A DNA stretch of 64,000 nt from Candidatus Accumulibacter contiguus (GCF_012940005.1 NZ_SPMX01000018.1:62001-126000), one strand, 5' to 3'. Shown: positions 41,186-50,745, numbered from the stretch's first letter. Made by a program: numbers and translations. The notes: generated from the sequence alone by a model not told the origin.

Positions 41186-42574
41186 ATGAGGTTTTCCACA
41201 TTCTACCCCGTGACGAAGCTCTCCCGGATGCCTGTCTCCGCAGCCTTGACCTCTCGCGACTTGCCGATCCCTGAATTGCTCGCTCCCGCAGGTTCGTTGA
41301 CGATGTTGCGCACCGCCCTGGCTTTCGGTGCCGACGCCGTCTATGCGGGCCAGCCGCGCTACAGCCTGCGGGTACGCAACAACGATTTCGGAGACCTCGC
41401 CATCCTCGGCACGGCCATCGGCGAGGCACACGCTGCCGGCAGGAAGCTCTATGTGGTCAGCAACGTCCTGCCGCACAATCGCAAGGTCCACAGCTACCTG
41501 AACGACATGGCGCCGGTCGTCGCGCTCCAGCCTGACGCCCTGATCATGGCCGACCCCGGGTTGATCGACCTGGTGCGCGAGACCTGGCCGCAGATGGCGG
41601 TCCATCTCTCGGTGCAGGCCAATACCGTCAACTTTGCGGCGGTTCGTTTCTGGCAGAAGCTCGGCATCCAGCGGATCATCCTTTCTCGCGAGCTGTCGCT
41701 CGACGAAATCGCCGAGATTCGTCAGGAATGTCCCGACATCGAGCTCGAAGTCTTCGTGCACGGCGCGCTCTGCGTCGCATATTCAGGGCGATGCCTGCTT
41801 TCCGGATACTTCAACCATCGTGACCCCAATCAGGGCACCTGCACCAACTCGTGTCGCTGGGATTACCAGCTCAAGGCGGGCAAGGCGGATGCGGCCGGCG
41901 ATGTGCATGCCGCCCAGCCACCCAATTCAGCGAATTTTCCAGATCAACGACCAGGGAAGGGTGTCTGGCTGCTCGAGGAGAAAGAGCGGCCGGGCGAACT
42001 GATGCCGATCGAAGAGGATGAGCATGGTACCTACCTCATGAACTCGAAGGATCTGCGGGCCGTCGAGCATGTCCGGCGCCTGACCGAGATCGGTGTCGAC
42101 TCGCTGAAGATCGAGGGGCGCACCAAGTCTCCCTACTATGTGGCGCGCACCGTACAGGTCTATCGCCGCGCCATCGATGATGCCCTTGCCGGGCGGCCAT
42201 TCGACCCCGGACTGCTCGGCGAACTCGAGGGACTGGCCAATCGCGGCTACACCGACGGTTTCTACCAGCGTCACCACGAACACGAGATGCAGAACTACCT
42301 GCGCGGCCATTCCGAATCGGGGCGCAGTCTCTACGTCGGCGACGTCCTGGCATGGGATGCTCCGCACCAGTTGGCGCTGATCGACGTGAAAAACCGCTTT
42401 TCGGTGGGTGATCGCCTCGAGATCATCCATCCCTCGGGCAACCACCGGCTGACTCTCGAACGGATGCAGCACATCGACGGCAACGAAATTCGCGTCGCCC
42501 CCGGCAACGGCCATCGCGTGTGGATTCCCCTGCCGAGCGAATTGCCGGGAGCGCTGCTGGCGCGCTTCATCTAG
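41186..42574 (+). CDS. trhP: tRNA 5-hydroxyuridine synthesis protein TrhP (YegQ, U32 family)
   Basis: A 462-residue U32-family protein needed for ho5U34 in tRNA. Motifs are ELLAPAGSLTMLRTALAFGA near residue 29, VHLSVQANTVNFAAVRFW, and the FeS-associated cysteine set CVAYSGRCLLSGYFNHRDPN / GTCTNSCRW. The segment DSLKIEGRTKSPYYVARTVQ is typical of U32. Start 41186 leaves only 29 bases to the divergent rng start; ATG 41228 is an alternative and closer to the family start. Confidence 0.92.
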   Translation: MRFSTFYPVTKLSRMPVSAALTSRDLPIPELLAPAGSLTMLRTALAFGADAVYAGQPRYSLRVRNNDFGDLAILGTAIGEAHAAGRKLYVVSNVLPHNRKVHSYLNDMAPVVALQPDALIMADPGLIDLVRETWPQMAVHLSVQANTVNFAAVRFWQKLGIQRIILSRELSLDEIAEIRQECPDIELEVFVHGALCVAYSGRCLLSGYFNHRDPNQGTCTNSCRWDYQLKAGKADAAGDVHAAQPPNSANFPDQRPGKGVWLLEEKERPGELMPIEEDEHGTYLMNSKDLRAVEHVRRLTEIGVDSLKIEGRTKSPYYVARTVQVYRRAIDDALAGRPFDPGLLGELEGLANRGYTDGFYQRHHEHEMQNYLRGHSESGRSLYVGDVLAWDAPHQLALIDVKNRFSVGDRLEIIHPSGNHRLTLERMQHIDGNEIRVAPGNGHRVWIPLPSELPGALLARFI

Positions 42575-42585
42575 ATTCCACCACC

Positions 42586-43677
42586 ATGTCTGCTCCTCAT
42601 CTCTTCGTCGACATCTCGGCACACGGCTTTGGCCACCTGGCGCAAACGGCACCGGTACTCAACCGCCTGCTGCAGCAGCTACCGGATCTCTGCATCACCA
42701 TCCGCAGCGATCTGCCCACAGCCAGAATGCAAGCCCGCCTTGTGGCTCCTTTCCAGCATCTGGCGGACAGCAGCGACTTCGGTTACGTAATGCATGACGC
42801 GATGTGCGTCGACCTGGCCGCGACGGCCCGCGCCTACCGCAAACAGCATGCCGACTGGGAAGCCCGCGTGGACCGTGAAGCGCGTCTTCTCGCCGAACTA
42901 CAACCCCGACTGGTGCTCAGCGATGTCGCCTACCTGCCGCTGGCTGGCGCCGCACGCGCCGGTATCCCCGCGCTGGCGATGTGCTCACTCAACTGGGCCG
43001 GGCTGTTTGCCCATTTCTTCGCCAGCGAGCCCTGGGCGGCACCGATTCTTCATCAGATGCTGGCGGCGTACAACGGGGCCGAATGCTTCCTGCGACTGAC
43101 TCCCGGCATGGCCATGAGCGAACTGTCGCGGGTCCGCCGCATCGGCCCGGTTGCCACTCTCGGCAATGACTGTCGCCAGGCCGTGCGTGCGCAACTGCGC
43201 TGTGCCAGTGACGAGCGACTGGTCCTGATCGCCTTCGGCGGCGTCAGCCAGCGGCTACCGCTTGCCGACTGGCCACAGATCGCCGGCGTACGCTGGCTGG
43301 TCCCGCAAGACTGGCAGGTGGCACAGTCCAACTGCAGCGATTTCGAGCCGCTCGACCGACCGATGACCGACCTCCTGTGCTCGGTCGACGCGGTGATCGC
43401 CAAACCCGGCTACGGCACATTCAGCGAAGCCGCCTGCAACGGCACACCGCTCCTCTACGTGCGGCGGCACGACTGGCCGGAACAGGATTGCCTGATCGAC
43501 TGGCTGCACAAGCACGCCCGCTGCCGGGAAATCAGTGGAGCGGACCTGCTGGCTGGCCGTCTCCAGGAGGCGCTTGATCTCTTGTGGCAGCAAACGGCAC
43601 CACCACTGCCCTTGCCATCGGGCACGCAAGAAGCGGCTGCCGCACTACTGCCGTGGCTGACGGTGGATGACGGTTAA
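42586..43677 (+). CDS. MurG-like glycosyltransferase family protein
   Basis: A 363-residue protein starting MSAPHLFVDISAHGFGHLAQ. The HGFGH motif near the N terminus and, in the C-terminal half, VDAVIAKPGYGTFSEAACNG with YVRRHDWPEQ match the GT-B glycosyltransferase pattern of MurG-like proteins (donor sugar-nucleotide loop G-x-G-T-x-x-E). Donor and acceptor are unknown. It follows trhP by 11 bases, suggesting co-transcription. The activity is inferred. Confidence 0.7.
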   Translation: MSAPHLFVDISAHGFGHLAQTAPVLNRLLQQLPDLCITIRSDLPTARMQARLVAPFQHLADSSDFGYVMHDAMCVDLAATARAYRKQHADWEARVDREARLLAELQPRLVLSDVAYLPLAGAARAGIPALAMCSLNWAGLFAHFFASEPWAAPILHQMLAAYNGAECFLRLTPGMAMSELSRVRRIGPVATLGNDCRQAVRAQLRCASDERLVLIAFGGVSQRLPLADWPQIAGVRWLVPQDWQVAQSNCSDFEPLDRPMTDLLCSVDAVIAKPGYGTFSEAACNGTPLLYVRRHDWPEQDCLIDWLHKHARCREISGADLLAGRLQEALDLLWQQTAPPLPLPSGTQEAAAALLPWLTVDDG

Positions 43678-43881
43678 GCATCCGGGCGGGACCAGGACTG
43701 TCCTTCGACGTAAGAAATGGCGTTAAATTGCCCGAATCTTGCACATGACCGAAATCTCGGGCATGATTCGTGCCCATGCTCGAGATGACATTCCACTTTC
43801 CACTTGCCAAGCCGATCCGTGTTCACTGCCTAGAGGCCTCGCCAAAGACTCGCCGCCCCGCGGCGGGTAATCCGCGCTAGG

Positions 43882-45390
43882 ATGGGGCTCGGCTCGCTGT
43901 TTCGCGTCATCCGCGAGCTCCTGCACGAGGCGGCACGCGACCTCGCACCCACCCTGATCGTGGTCGTCCTGTTCCAGGTGTTTTTCATCCAGCGCATGCC
44001 CGACAGCCCGGCTGCGCTGATCGGCGGCTTTGCCATCGTCCTCCTCGGCCTGGCGCTTTTCGTCAAGGGGCTCGACGCGGCGATCTTTCCGGCCGGCGAG
44101 ACGATGGCTTTCGACTTTGCCCGCCGCGGTTCGTTTCTCTGGCTGGTCTTCTTTGCCTTCTTCGTTAGTTTTGCCTCGGTGGCCGCTGAACCGGCGCTGA
44201 TGGCTGTCGCCTACAAGGCGGAGGCGGTATCGGGGGGCAGCATGGGTGCGCTGACGCTGCGCATGGTGGCGGCGCTCGGTGTCGGCATTGCGGTGGTATT
44301 CGGCGTCTGGCGTATCGTCCTCGGCCACTCGATCGGCAATTACCTGATTCCGGGTTATCTGCTGGTCATCGCGCTGACCGTTTTCTCGCCGCCACAACTG
44401 GTCGGTCTGGCCTTTGATTCCGGCGGCGTCGTGGCCTCGACGGTCACCGCACCGCTGCTCACCGCGCTTGGGGTGGGTCTGGCGACCAGCATCCGAGGAC
44501 GCAATCCGTTGCTCGACGGTTTTGGTCTGATTGCCTTCGGTGCGCTGGCACCGATGATCATCATTCAGCTCTACGGCATCCTGTTCTTTGTTCCCGCAGC
44601 GGCCGGCACGCCGGTGGTGGTGATGCCGAGCGACGATCAGCATCAGTATGCGCTTCTCGAGATGCTGATCGATTTCGGGATCATGGTCAGGAACCTGCTG
44701 CCGATCATCGCCGTCGTGCTGTTCTCGAGCTTCGTCATCCTGCGCCGCCCGCTGGCCGATCCCAGGGGCCTGGCGGTCGGCATGTTGCTGGTGGCGGTCG
44801 GCCTGTTCATGTTCGACGAGGGGCTGCAGGTCGGTCTCTTCCCGCTTGGTGACGAGATGACCAACGGCCTGATGCGCGACGGGGTCGCAATGTGGGCGGT
44901 CTACCTCTACGGCTTCCTGATCGGTTTTGCGACGACCATGGCCGAGCCGGCGCTGATCGCGCTATCGATCAAGGCCGACGAGGTCAGCCTCGGGCAGCTC
45001 AAGGGTTTCTGGCTGCGCTGTCTGGTCTCGGTGGGTGTGGGCATCGGCATCGTCATCGGCTGTGCACGCATCATCGACGGCACCAACATCGCCTACTGGC
45101 TGATTCCCGGCTACCTGCTGGTGCTGGCGATGACCAAATTTGCCCCCGACTTCATCGTGCCGATCGCCTATGACTGCGGTGGCGTGACCACCTCGACGGT
45201 GACCGTGCCGCTGGTGACCGCACTCGGCGTCGGGCTGGCCGAGCGAACGCCGGGCCGCGACCCGATGATCGATGGTTTCGGTCTGATTGCTTTCGCCTCG
45301 CTGCTGCCAATGGTCATTGTCATGTCCTATGGCATGCTGGCCAGCTGGTTGCTGCGGTCGAGAAAATCTGTCAAGGAGAACGGCCAATGA
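43882..45390 (+). CDS. DUF1538 membrane protein with two internal repeats
   Basis: A 502-residue membrane protein of about 12 or more helices. Two halves align (about residues 15-250 and 270-490): IGNYLIPGYLLVIALTVFS versus IAYWLIPGYLLVLALTKFA, and DSGGVVASTVTAPLLTALGV versus DCGGVTTSTVTVPLVTALGV. Each half carries EPALMAVAYKAE/EPALIALSIKAD. This is the DUF1538 family, of unknown substrate. The following PII-like gene overlaps its stop by 4 bases, so the protein is likely a regulated carrier or channel. Confidence 0.85.
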   Translation: MGLGSLFRVIRELLHEAARDLAPTLIVVVLFQVFFIQRMPDSPAALIGGFAIVLLGLALFVKGLDAAIFPAGETMAFDFARRGSFLWLVFFAFFVSFASVAAEPALMAVAYKAEAVSGGSMGALTLRMVAALGVGIAVVFGVWRIVLGHSIGNYLIPGYLLVIALTVFSPPQLVGLAFDSGGVVASTVTAPLLTALGVGLATSIRGRNPLLDGFGLIAFGALAPMIIIQLYGILFFVPAAAGTPVVVMPSDDQHQYALLEMLIDFGIMVRNLLPIIAVVLFSSFVILRRPLADPRGLAVGMLLVAVGLFMFDEGLQVGLFPLGDEMTNGLMRDGVAMWAVYLYGFLIGFATTMAEPALIALSIKADEVSLGQLKGFWLRCLVSVGVGIGIVIGCARIIDGTNIAYWLIPGYLLVLAMTKFAPDFIVPIAYDCGGVTTSTVTVPLVTALGVGLAERTPGRDPMIDGFGLIAFASLLPMVIVMSYGMLASWLLRSRKSVKENGQ

Positions 45391-45734
45391 AATTCTCTGC
45401 AGTGGTGCTGATCGTTCCGGACGAAGACGAAAACCGGGCGGTCGAAATTCTCAAGGAGGCCGGAGCCACCGGCATCACCATCCTCAAGGGCAAGGGTCTA
45501 CGGCACAACGAGCGCAAGACCTTTCTCGGTCTGGGTCTGGAGCGCAAAGAGTCCTTGCTGTTGAGTGTGGTCGAGAAGCAGCTCTCGATGCGCATCCTGA
45601 GGGCGGTCAAGATGCAGATGAAGATGGACCTGCCGGGAGGAGGACTGGCCTTTTCGCTGCCGCTGGGCAGCGTGGTCGGCATCGGCCTGGCGCAAATGCA
45701 GGCCTTCCAGCGCGAAGTCGAGGAAGATCTGTGA
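45387..45734 (+). CDS. PII-like regulatory protein
   Basis: A 115-residue protein starting MKFSAVVLIVPDEDENRAVE. The ferredoxin-like strand KFSAVVLIVPDED, EILKEAGATGITILKGKG and the T-loop region (LGLERKESLLLSVVEKQLS) fit the PII-like (GlnB-type) fold, with a short C-terminal part. It overlaps the DUF1538 stop, so it probably senses a small nucleotide or metabolite and controls that transporter. Confidence 0.78.
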   Translation: MKFSAVVLIVPDEDENRAVEILKEAGATGITILKGKGLRHNERKTFLGLGLERKESLLLSVVEKQLSMRILRAVKMQMKMDLPGGGLAFSLPLGSVVGIGLAQMQAFQREVEEDL

Positions 45735-45798
45735 GCACCTCGCGGCCATCGGCCCGTCCCCTGGCTGATCACGATCATGGACTAAAGGAGAGTTTGCC

Positions 45799-46194
45799 AT
45801 GTTGGTTGCCGGAATCATGAAGACAAACGTTATCACCATCAGCCCGCTGGCCACCGTTCGGGAGGCACTGCTGCTGATGAAGAAGAGCGGCGTCAAGTCG
45901 CTGGTGGTCGACAAACGCCATTCGGGCGACGCCTACGGCCTGATCGCTTACCGCGACGTCGCCAGGGCGGTGATCGCCGAGGATGGCGACATCGATCTGC
46001 TCAATGTCTATGACATTGCCCAGAAACCGGCGCTGCAGGTTTCCCAGCATCTCGAAATCCGCTATCTGGCGCGACTGATGATCCAGTATGCGGTGAAAAA
46101 TGTGCTGGTCATCGACAACAACGAGTTGCAGGGCTTCGTCTCGGATACCGATGTGGTGAGTCATCTGATCGATCGCGCCAGCAGCGGCCGCTAA
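45799..46194 (+). CDS. CBS-pair protein
   Basis: A 131-residue protein of two CBS motifs: VAGIMKTNVITISPLATVRE with LMKKSGVKSLVVDKRHSGDA, and VSQHLEIRYLARLMIQYAVK with VLVIDNNELQGFVSDTDVV. CBS pairs bind adenosine-type nucleotides. It follows the PII-like gene and has an AAAGGAGAG site before ATG. It would sense nucleotide state for the transporter. Confidence 0.88.
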   Translation: MLVAGIMKTNVITISPLATVREALLLMKKSGVKSLVVDKRHSGDAYGLIAYRDVARAVIAEDGDIDLLNVYDIAQKPALQVSQHLEIRYLARLMIQYAVKNVLVIDNNELQGFVSDTDVVSHLIDRASSGR

Positions 46195-46207
46195 CACCCA
46201 GAGCGTG

Positions 46208-46645
46208 ATGGAAAAAATCATTCACCGCTATTCGGCTTTCTTTCCGCGCTGGTGCCAGGCTTTTGGTGACCATGTACCTGACCCCGGCGGCGAAGGGCGT
46301 GCGGTCGAGTGGCTGGTGGGCGCCGACTGCGTCGGCGTGATCGTCCTGCCCGAGATTCGGCACCTGTTGATGCACGAACTACTCGGCCAGCACCAGCCCG
46401 AACTCGAGTTCCGCCAGAGGTCCGTGCGACTGAACCGGCGGGACTACGATGAGGTCGAGGTTCTCGGGCATCCCGGCTATACGGCCTTGCGCGAACTGCT
46501 GCTCGGCAGTGAAGCGGCGCACATGTTCCTGACCTACCATCTGATCTACCCACCCGGAACCCGGATCATCACCGTCTCACGCAAGCCGCCGCTCGGGCTG
46601 CTCTACAAGGAAATGGCCCCGCTGCCGATTACCGTTTGCGAGTGA
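46208..46645 (+). CDS. hypothetical protein downstream of CBS gene
   Basis: A 145-residue protein starting MEKIIHRYSAFFPRWCQAFG. A GTG three bases upstream is possible, but the ATG at 46208 is preferred. It contains EGRAVEWLVGADCVGVIVLP and FLTYHLIYPPGTRIITVS. I recognise no domain. It is 13 bases after the CBS gene and converges on the antiporter gene with 43 bases of overlap, so it is likely the last gene of the DUF1538 cluster. Confidence 0.6.
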   Translation: MEKIIHRYSAFFPRWCQAFGDHVPDPGGEGRAVEWLVGADCVGVIVLPEIRHLLMHELLGQHQPELEFRQRSVRLNRRDYDEVEVLGHPGYTALRELLLGSEAAHMFLTYHLIYPPGTRIITVSRKPPLGLLYKEMAPLPITVCE

Positions 46646-47973
46646 ATCACCGGCGGTGGATCGACCTGCGACCCCTGCTGAGCCGCGTGCGGTCGCCAGC
46701 CGAGAATCAGGAGCAGCGCGAAGAAGCCGGCGACGTAACCCAGCGGAACATGCCAGCCATGCAGCAGCCACTTGCCGGCCGACCTGGCCTCGGGGAAGAG
46801 ATTGGCCAGTGCCACCCCGGCCGACGATCCGAACCACAGCATCGAGCCACCGAAACCGACGGCGAAGGCAAGAATGCCCCAGTCGTAGCCCCCCTGCTTC
46901 AGGGCCAGCGCGGTGAGCGGGATGTTGTCGAACACCGCCGAAACGAAGCCCAGGCCCAGCGCCGTCTGCCACGAAGCCAGCGGCAACTTCTCGACCGGCA
47001 TCATCGACGCACAACTCACCAGCGCCAGCAGAAAAACGGATCCTTTGATGGCCTCCGGAAGCAGGCTCCATTCCGGCTTGCGCAGCGGCACCGCCAGCAG
47101 CAGTGCCACCCATACCGCCACGCCGAGAAAGGGAAAATGGTCAGCGGCCTCCGGGAACCGGATGTTGACCGTGACATTGGTGCCGATCGCGGTCCCCAGC
47201 ATGAAACCGACGATGCCGACCCGCGCCCAGTCGACATGTTGCGCACCCTGCAGGTTGCGCACGATCGGCTGGTGAGCGTGCTGTTGCAGCGCAGCCGGGA
47301 TGCCGGACACCACCAGCGCCACCGCCGACGCGAGAAAGGCATGCGTGACGTCGAGCGGGCTGACGCCGGCGATCCACATCATGGTGGTGGTCGTGTCACC
47401 GATCACGCTCCAGGCGCCACCGGCGTTCGAAGCGGCAACGATGGCCGCCAGGTAGCCGACATGCAGCCGGCGCTTGAAGACGCTGGCCGCCACGGTGCCA
47501 CCGATCAGCGCTGCCGCGATGTTGTCCAGGAAGCTCGAAAGAAGCCAGATGATGGCGAGCAACACGAAAGGCCCCAGCCAGCTCTCGGGTAGCAGTCTCG
47601 GCAGCACTTCCGGCACGCCGCTGTCCTCGAAGTGACGCGCCAGCAGCGCGAAGCCAACCAGCAGGCAGAGCAGGTTGACCAGCAGCACCCATTCGTGCGC
47701 CATGTGGCCGGCAAAGCCGCCGAGCCCCGCGCCGGTCCTGAAGCCGGTGACGGCGATCTTGTACAGGGCGATCACCACCAGCCCGGTCAAAGCCACCTGG
47801 AGCACCCGATGGTGGAACAACGCGACGCCCAAAAGCGTCGCCGCGAACAGGATGAACTCCACAGGGATGCCGAGCACCTCCGAGCCGTCGGCAGCCTGCA
47901 CCGGCAATGCCTGGCAGCAGACAGCCAAAGTCAGCCACTGCGTATTCATGAGTCCACCGAGCGTCCTGCGCAT
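46603..47973 (-). CDS. NhaD/ArsB-type ion transporter
   Basis: A 456-residue integral membrane protein. Start 47973 has a strong AGAGGAGAG site; ATG 47949 is an alternative. Segments such as FLDNIAAALIGGTVAASVFK, GAWSVIGDTTTTMMWIAG and AVFDNIPLTALALKQGGYDW mark the IT superfamily (NhaD Na+/H+ antiporters, ArsB). It carries two D-N-I-x-A/L motifs. The ion is not known; sodium or proton exchange is the best guess. Its 3' end overlaps the 46208 gene by 43 bases. Confidence 0.82.
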   Translation of the reverse strand: MRRTLGGLMNTQWLTLAVCCQALPVQAADGSEVLGIPVEFILFAATLLGVALFHHRVLQVALTGLVVIALYKIAVTGFRTGAGLGGFAGHMAHEWVLLVNLLCLLVGFALLARHFEDSGVPEVLPRLLPESWLGPFVLLAIIWLLSSFLDNIAAALIGGTVAASVFKRRLHVGYLAAIVAASNAGGAWSVIGDTTTTMMWIAGVSPLDVTHAFLASAVALVVSGIPAALQQHAHQPIVRNLQGAQHVDWARVGIVGFMLGTAIGTNVTVNIRFPEAADHFPFLGVAVWVALLLAVPLRKPEWSLLPEAIKGSVFLLALVSCASMMPVEKLPLASWQTALGLGFVSAVFDNIPLTALALKQGGYDWGILAFAVGFGGSMLWFGSSAGVALANLFPEARSAGKWLLHGWHVPLGYVAGFFALLLILGWRPHAAQQGSQVDPPPVIHSQTVIGSGAISL

Positions 47974-48123
47974 TACTCTCCTCTGTCGAGAAAAACCACT
48001 GTGGTAAGCTTGTCGCCTACACTCGGAACAGTCAAGCATTTTCAGGTCGCCTGCTGGCCTGTGCACCGTCAGTTGCCACGCCGTACTGGTTCCGACAGTC
48101 GCAAACCGCCTGAGGAATTCGCC

Positions 48124-48549
48124 ATGCGCAAGGTTCTTGTCCCAGTCGACGGTTCAGCCGCCGCCCATCACGCCGTGCGGCACATCATCGCACTGACTGG
48201 CACCTGCCCCTCGATTGAGGTCGTCCTGCTCAATGTTCAACCGGAAATCGACGACTGGAGTGTACGCCGCCTCCTCAAGAAGGAAGAGGTCGAGGCAATG
48301 GAGGAATGCCGGGGTGGCGACACCTTGCAGCAGTACCGCGAGGTGCTCGATGCTGCCGGCGTCCGCTTTACGCCGCTGGTGGAGATCGGCCCTGCCGCCG
48401 AGATCATCGCCAGAGTCGCCAGGGAGCAGGGATGCGACGGCATCGTCATGGGCAGCCGCGGCCTGGGCGCAGTGTCCAGCGTACTGCTCGGCTCGGTCAG
48501 TAGCCGGGTGCTCGAGATCACCGACCTGCCGGTCACGCTGCTGAAATAG
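48124..48549 (+). CDS. universal stress protein (UspA family)
   Basis: A 141-residue protein starting MRKVLVPVDGSAAAHHAVRH. The ATP-binding-type motif GCDGIVMGSRGLGAVSSVLL then GSVSSRVLEITDLPVTLLK matches the G-x2-G-x9-G(S/T) pattern. A cytoplasmic stress protein, divergent from the NhaD-type gene. Its nearby partners are ion transporters and CBS proteins, suggesting a joint response to ionic or energy stress. Confidence 0.92.
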   Translation: MRKVLVPVDGSAAAHHAVRHIIALTGTCPSIEVVLLNVQPEIDDWSVRRLLKKEEVEAMEECRGGDTLQQYREVLDAAGVRFTPLVEIGPAAEIIARVAREQGCDGIVMGSRGLGAVSSVLLGSVSSRVLEITDLPVTLLK

Positions 48550-48866
48550 CCTTGAGACGGCTACGCTGATGCGCCGCCAGCCGCTCTGCGCAGGCAATCT
48601 TCATGTCATGTTTCTTGCCCTTAACAAGCCAAACCAGGCCAAATCCTTCAGCATCTCAGCAAAGTCGGAGAGAACGGCTCCGCAATCGCCGCAGGCCGTG
48701 AGCGCCCTGCAGATCGGGCGTTGATGCCCGGGTTGCAGGCAGCAAATTCGGGATTGACAGCGGCTTCCACGGCTCGGCATACTCCGGCCGTGCCGACGAA
48801 TCTCCTGTCCATGCCGGGCAGGCGGAAGAAGATTCGCGGCCTCCGTCTCTACCCAAAGGGGGTTTC
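48550..48866. other. 317-base intergenic stretch
   Basis: Between the universal stress gene and the CBS gene. There are no strong hairpin terminators, tRNA-like sequence or conserved ORF. It may hold the promoter of the CBS/transporter operon, but I see no confident signal. Confidence 0.6.
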
Positions 48867-49352
48867 ATGCACCACCATCCTGACGCCTTGTGCCGGTCGA
48901 TCATGTCGGCACCGCCGGCCGTGCTCAAGCCGACCGACTCCATGTCATTGGCCCTGCAGACCATGGTCGAACAACGGCTACCGGCACTGCCGGTCGTCGA
49001 CAGCGACTACCGCTACCTCGGCATGCTGCCACGCAGCCGGCTGATTGCACTCGCCATGCCGCGAGTCATCTCGCACCAGGACGAGCAACATCCCTTGAGC
49101 CACCTCCTGCAGGTCGGCTTCATCCAGGATACGCTGGCCGACCTGCAGGAGCGGGTGGATGCCGTCGCCAACGATCCCGTGAGCCGCCACCTGGACACCG
49201 AGGTGCCGGTTCTTGATCCCGACACGCCGCTGATGAACGCCATGCTCTTCCTCCACCGGCAGCGAAACGTCCTGCCCGTCGTCGAGAACGGGAAACTGCT
49301 CGGTATCGTTTCAGTCTGGGATGTTCTCGCCCGCATCGGGAGGGTCAAGTAA
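48867..49352 (+). CDS. two-CBS-motif protein
   Basis: A 161-residue protein with CBS elements at about 10-75 (RSIMSAPPAVLKPTDSMSLA, PALPVVDSDYRYLGMLPRSR) and at the C terminus (DTPLMNAMLFLHRQRNVLPV with GKLLGIVSVWDVLARI). The last base of its stop is the first base of the transporter ATG. It probably tunes the carrier encoded next. Confidence 0.85.
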   Translation: MHHHPDALCRSIMSAPPAVLKPTDSMSLALQTMVEQRLPALPVVDSDYRYLGMLPRSRLIALAMPRVISHQDEQHPLSHLLQVGFIQDTLADLQERVDAVANDPVSRHLDTEVPVLDPDTPLMNAMLFLHRQRNVLPVVENGKLLGIVSVWDVLARIGRVK

Positions 49353-50687
49353 TGCACACAGCAGCTTCCGGGGTCATTTTCGGCCTCAATCCCTTGTGGC
49401 TGGCGACCGTGGTGATGATCGTCACCTATGGCGTAATCATCAGCGAACGGCTGAACCGCTCGATCATCGCATTGCTTGGTGCAATGCTGATGATCATGTT
49501 CGGCCTGCTGACTCAGGAGCAGGCCGTCGCCGGCGTCGATTTCAATACCATCGGCCTGCTCGTCGGGATGATGGTCATCGTCTCGATCACCCGCAAGTCG
49601 GGGGTTTTCGAGTATCTGGCGATCTGGTCGGCAAAACTGGTGAAGGCCAACCCGGCGGGCATCCTGGCCATGCTTGCCGTGGTCACCGCGGTCGTTTCCG
49701 CCTTGCTCGACAATGTCACCACCGTACTCCTCGTCGTTCCGGTGACGCTGGTCATCACCGAGGCGCTGAAAGTCAATCCCTATCCCTTCCTGTTCTCGCA
49801 GATCCTGGCGTCGAACATCGGTGGTACAGCGACGCTGATCGGCGATCCACCGAACATCCTGATCGGCGGCCAGGTCGGTTTGTCGTTCAACGACTTCGTG
49901 ATTCACCTCTCGCCGGTGATCGTCGTGATCCTCCTCGTGCATGTCATCTCGATTCACCTCATCTGGGGACGCAGCATGGCCTCAACGGCCGAACTGCGCG
50001 CGCGGGTCATGGCCTTCGACGAAAGCGAGGCGATCACCGATTCGCGACTGCTGAAACGGGCTTCACTGGTGCTGGCCCTGGTGATCGTTGCCTTCGTCAT
50101 GGCACGGTCGCTGGGGCTGGAATCGGGCACCATCGGCATGGCGGGTGCGGCGCTGCTGTTGATGCTCGACAACCTCGGCAAGTCGGCCGAGCACCAGTCG
50201 GAGAACGTCGTCAAGGTGTACAACGAGATCGAATGGATCACGATCTTTTTTTTTCGTCGGGTTGTTCATCGTGATTGCCGGTGTCGAGCACGCCGGTCTG
50301 CTGCGCCTTCTCGCCGACAAGCTGCTCGCCGCCACCGGCGGCGATTTCAAGGTCACGGGCTACAGCATCCTCTGGTCATCGGCGTTCCTGTCGGCGATTG
50401 TCGACAATATCCCGTTCGTGGCCACGATGATTCCCCTGATCAAATCGATGGCGCCTGCATTCGGCGGCGCGGACGCGCTGATGCCGCTCTGGTGGTGCCT
50501 TTCGCTGGGCGCCTGTCTCGGCGGCAACGGCACGCTGATCGGCGCCAGCGCCAACCTGACCGTCGCCGGCATCGCCGAGCGCAACGGCATTCCGTTCCGC
50601 TTCATGACCTACACCAGGATCGCCTTTCCGCTGATGCTGATCCATGTCGCGATCTGCAACGTCTACGTCTGGTGGCGGTATTTCTGA
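49352..50687 (+). pseudogene. ArsB/NhaD-type transporter gene with one-base frameshift
   Basis: An about 444-residue carrier of the IT superfamily, split by a frameshift. Frame 1 covers residues to EWITIFFF (50246-50254). Frame 2 resumes with GLFIVIAGVEHAGLL and runs to VWWRYF at 50687. The junction is a T9 run; with eight T the reading is intact and gives the expected IFFFVGLFIV. Motifs VVSALLDNVTTVLLVVPVTL, GGTATLIGDPPNILIGGQVG and SAIVDNIPFVATMIPLIKSM are typical of the family. A +1 indel, real or sequencing error. Confidence 0.85.
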
Positions 50688-50745
50688 ACCACCGGTTCCG
50701 CCGCCGGTCTGCAGCGAAAGACCGCGGTGGAATCGGTCACCAGGA

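Noticed and set aside
48656-48964. Minus-strand frame between the universal stress and CBS genes
   Set aside because: It overlaps the start of the CBS gene in antisense and has no codon bias or start signal.
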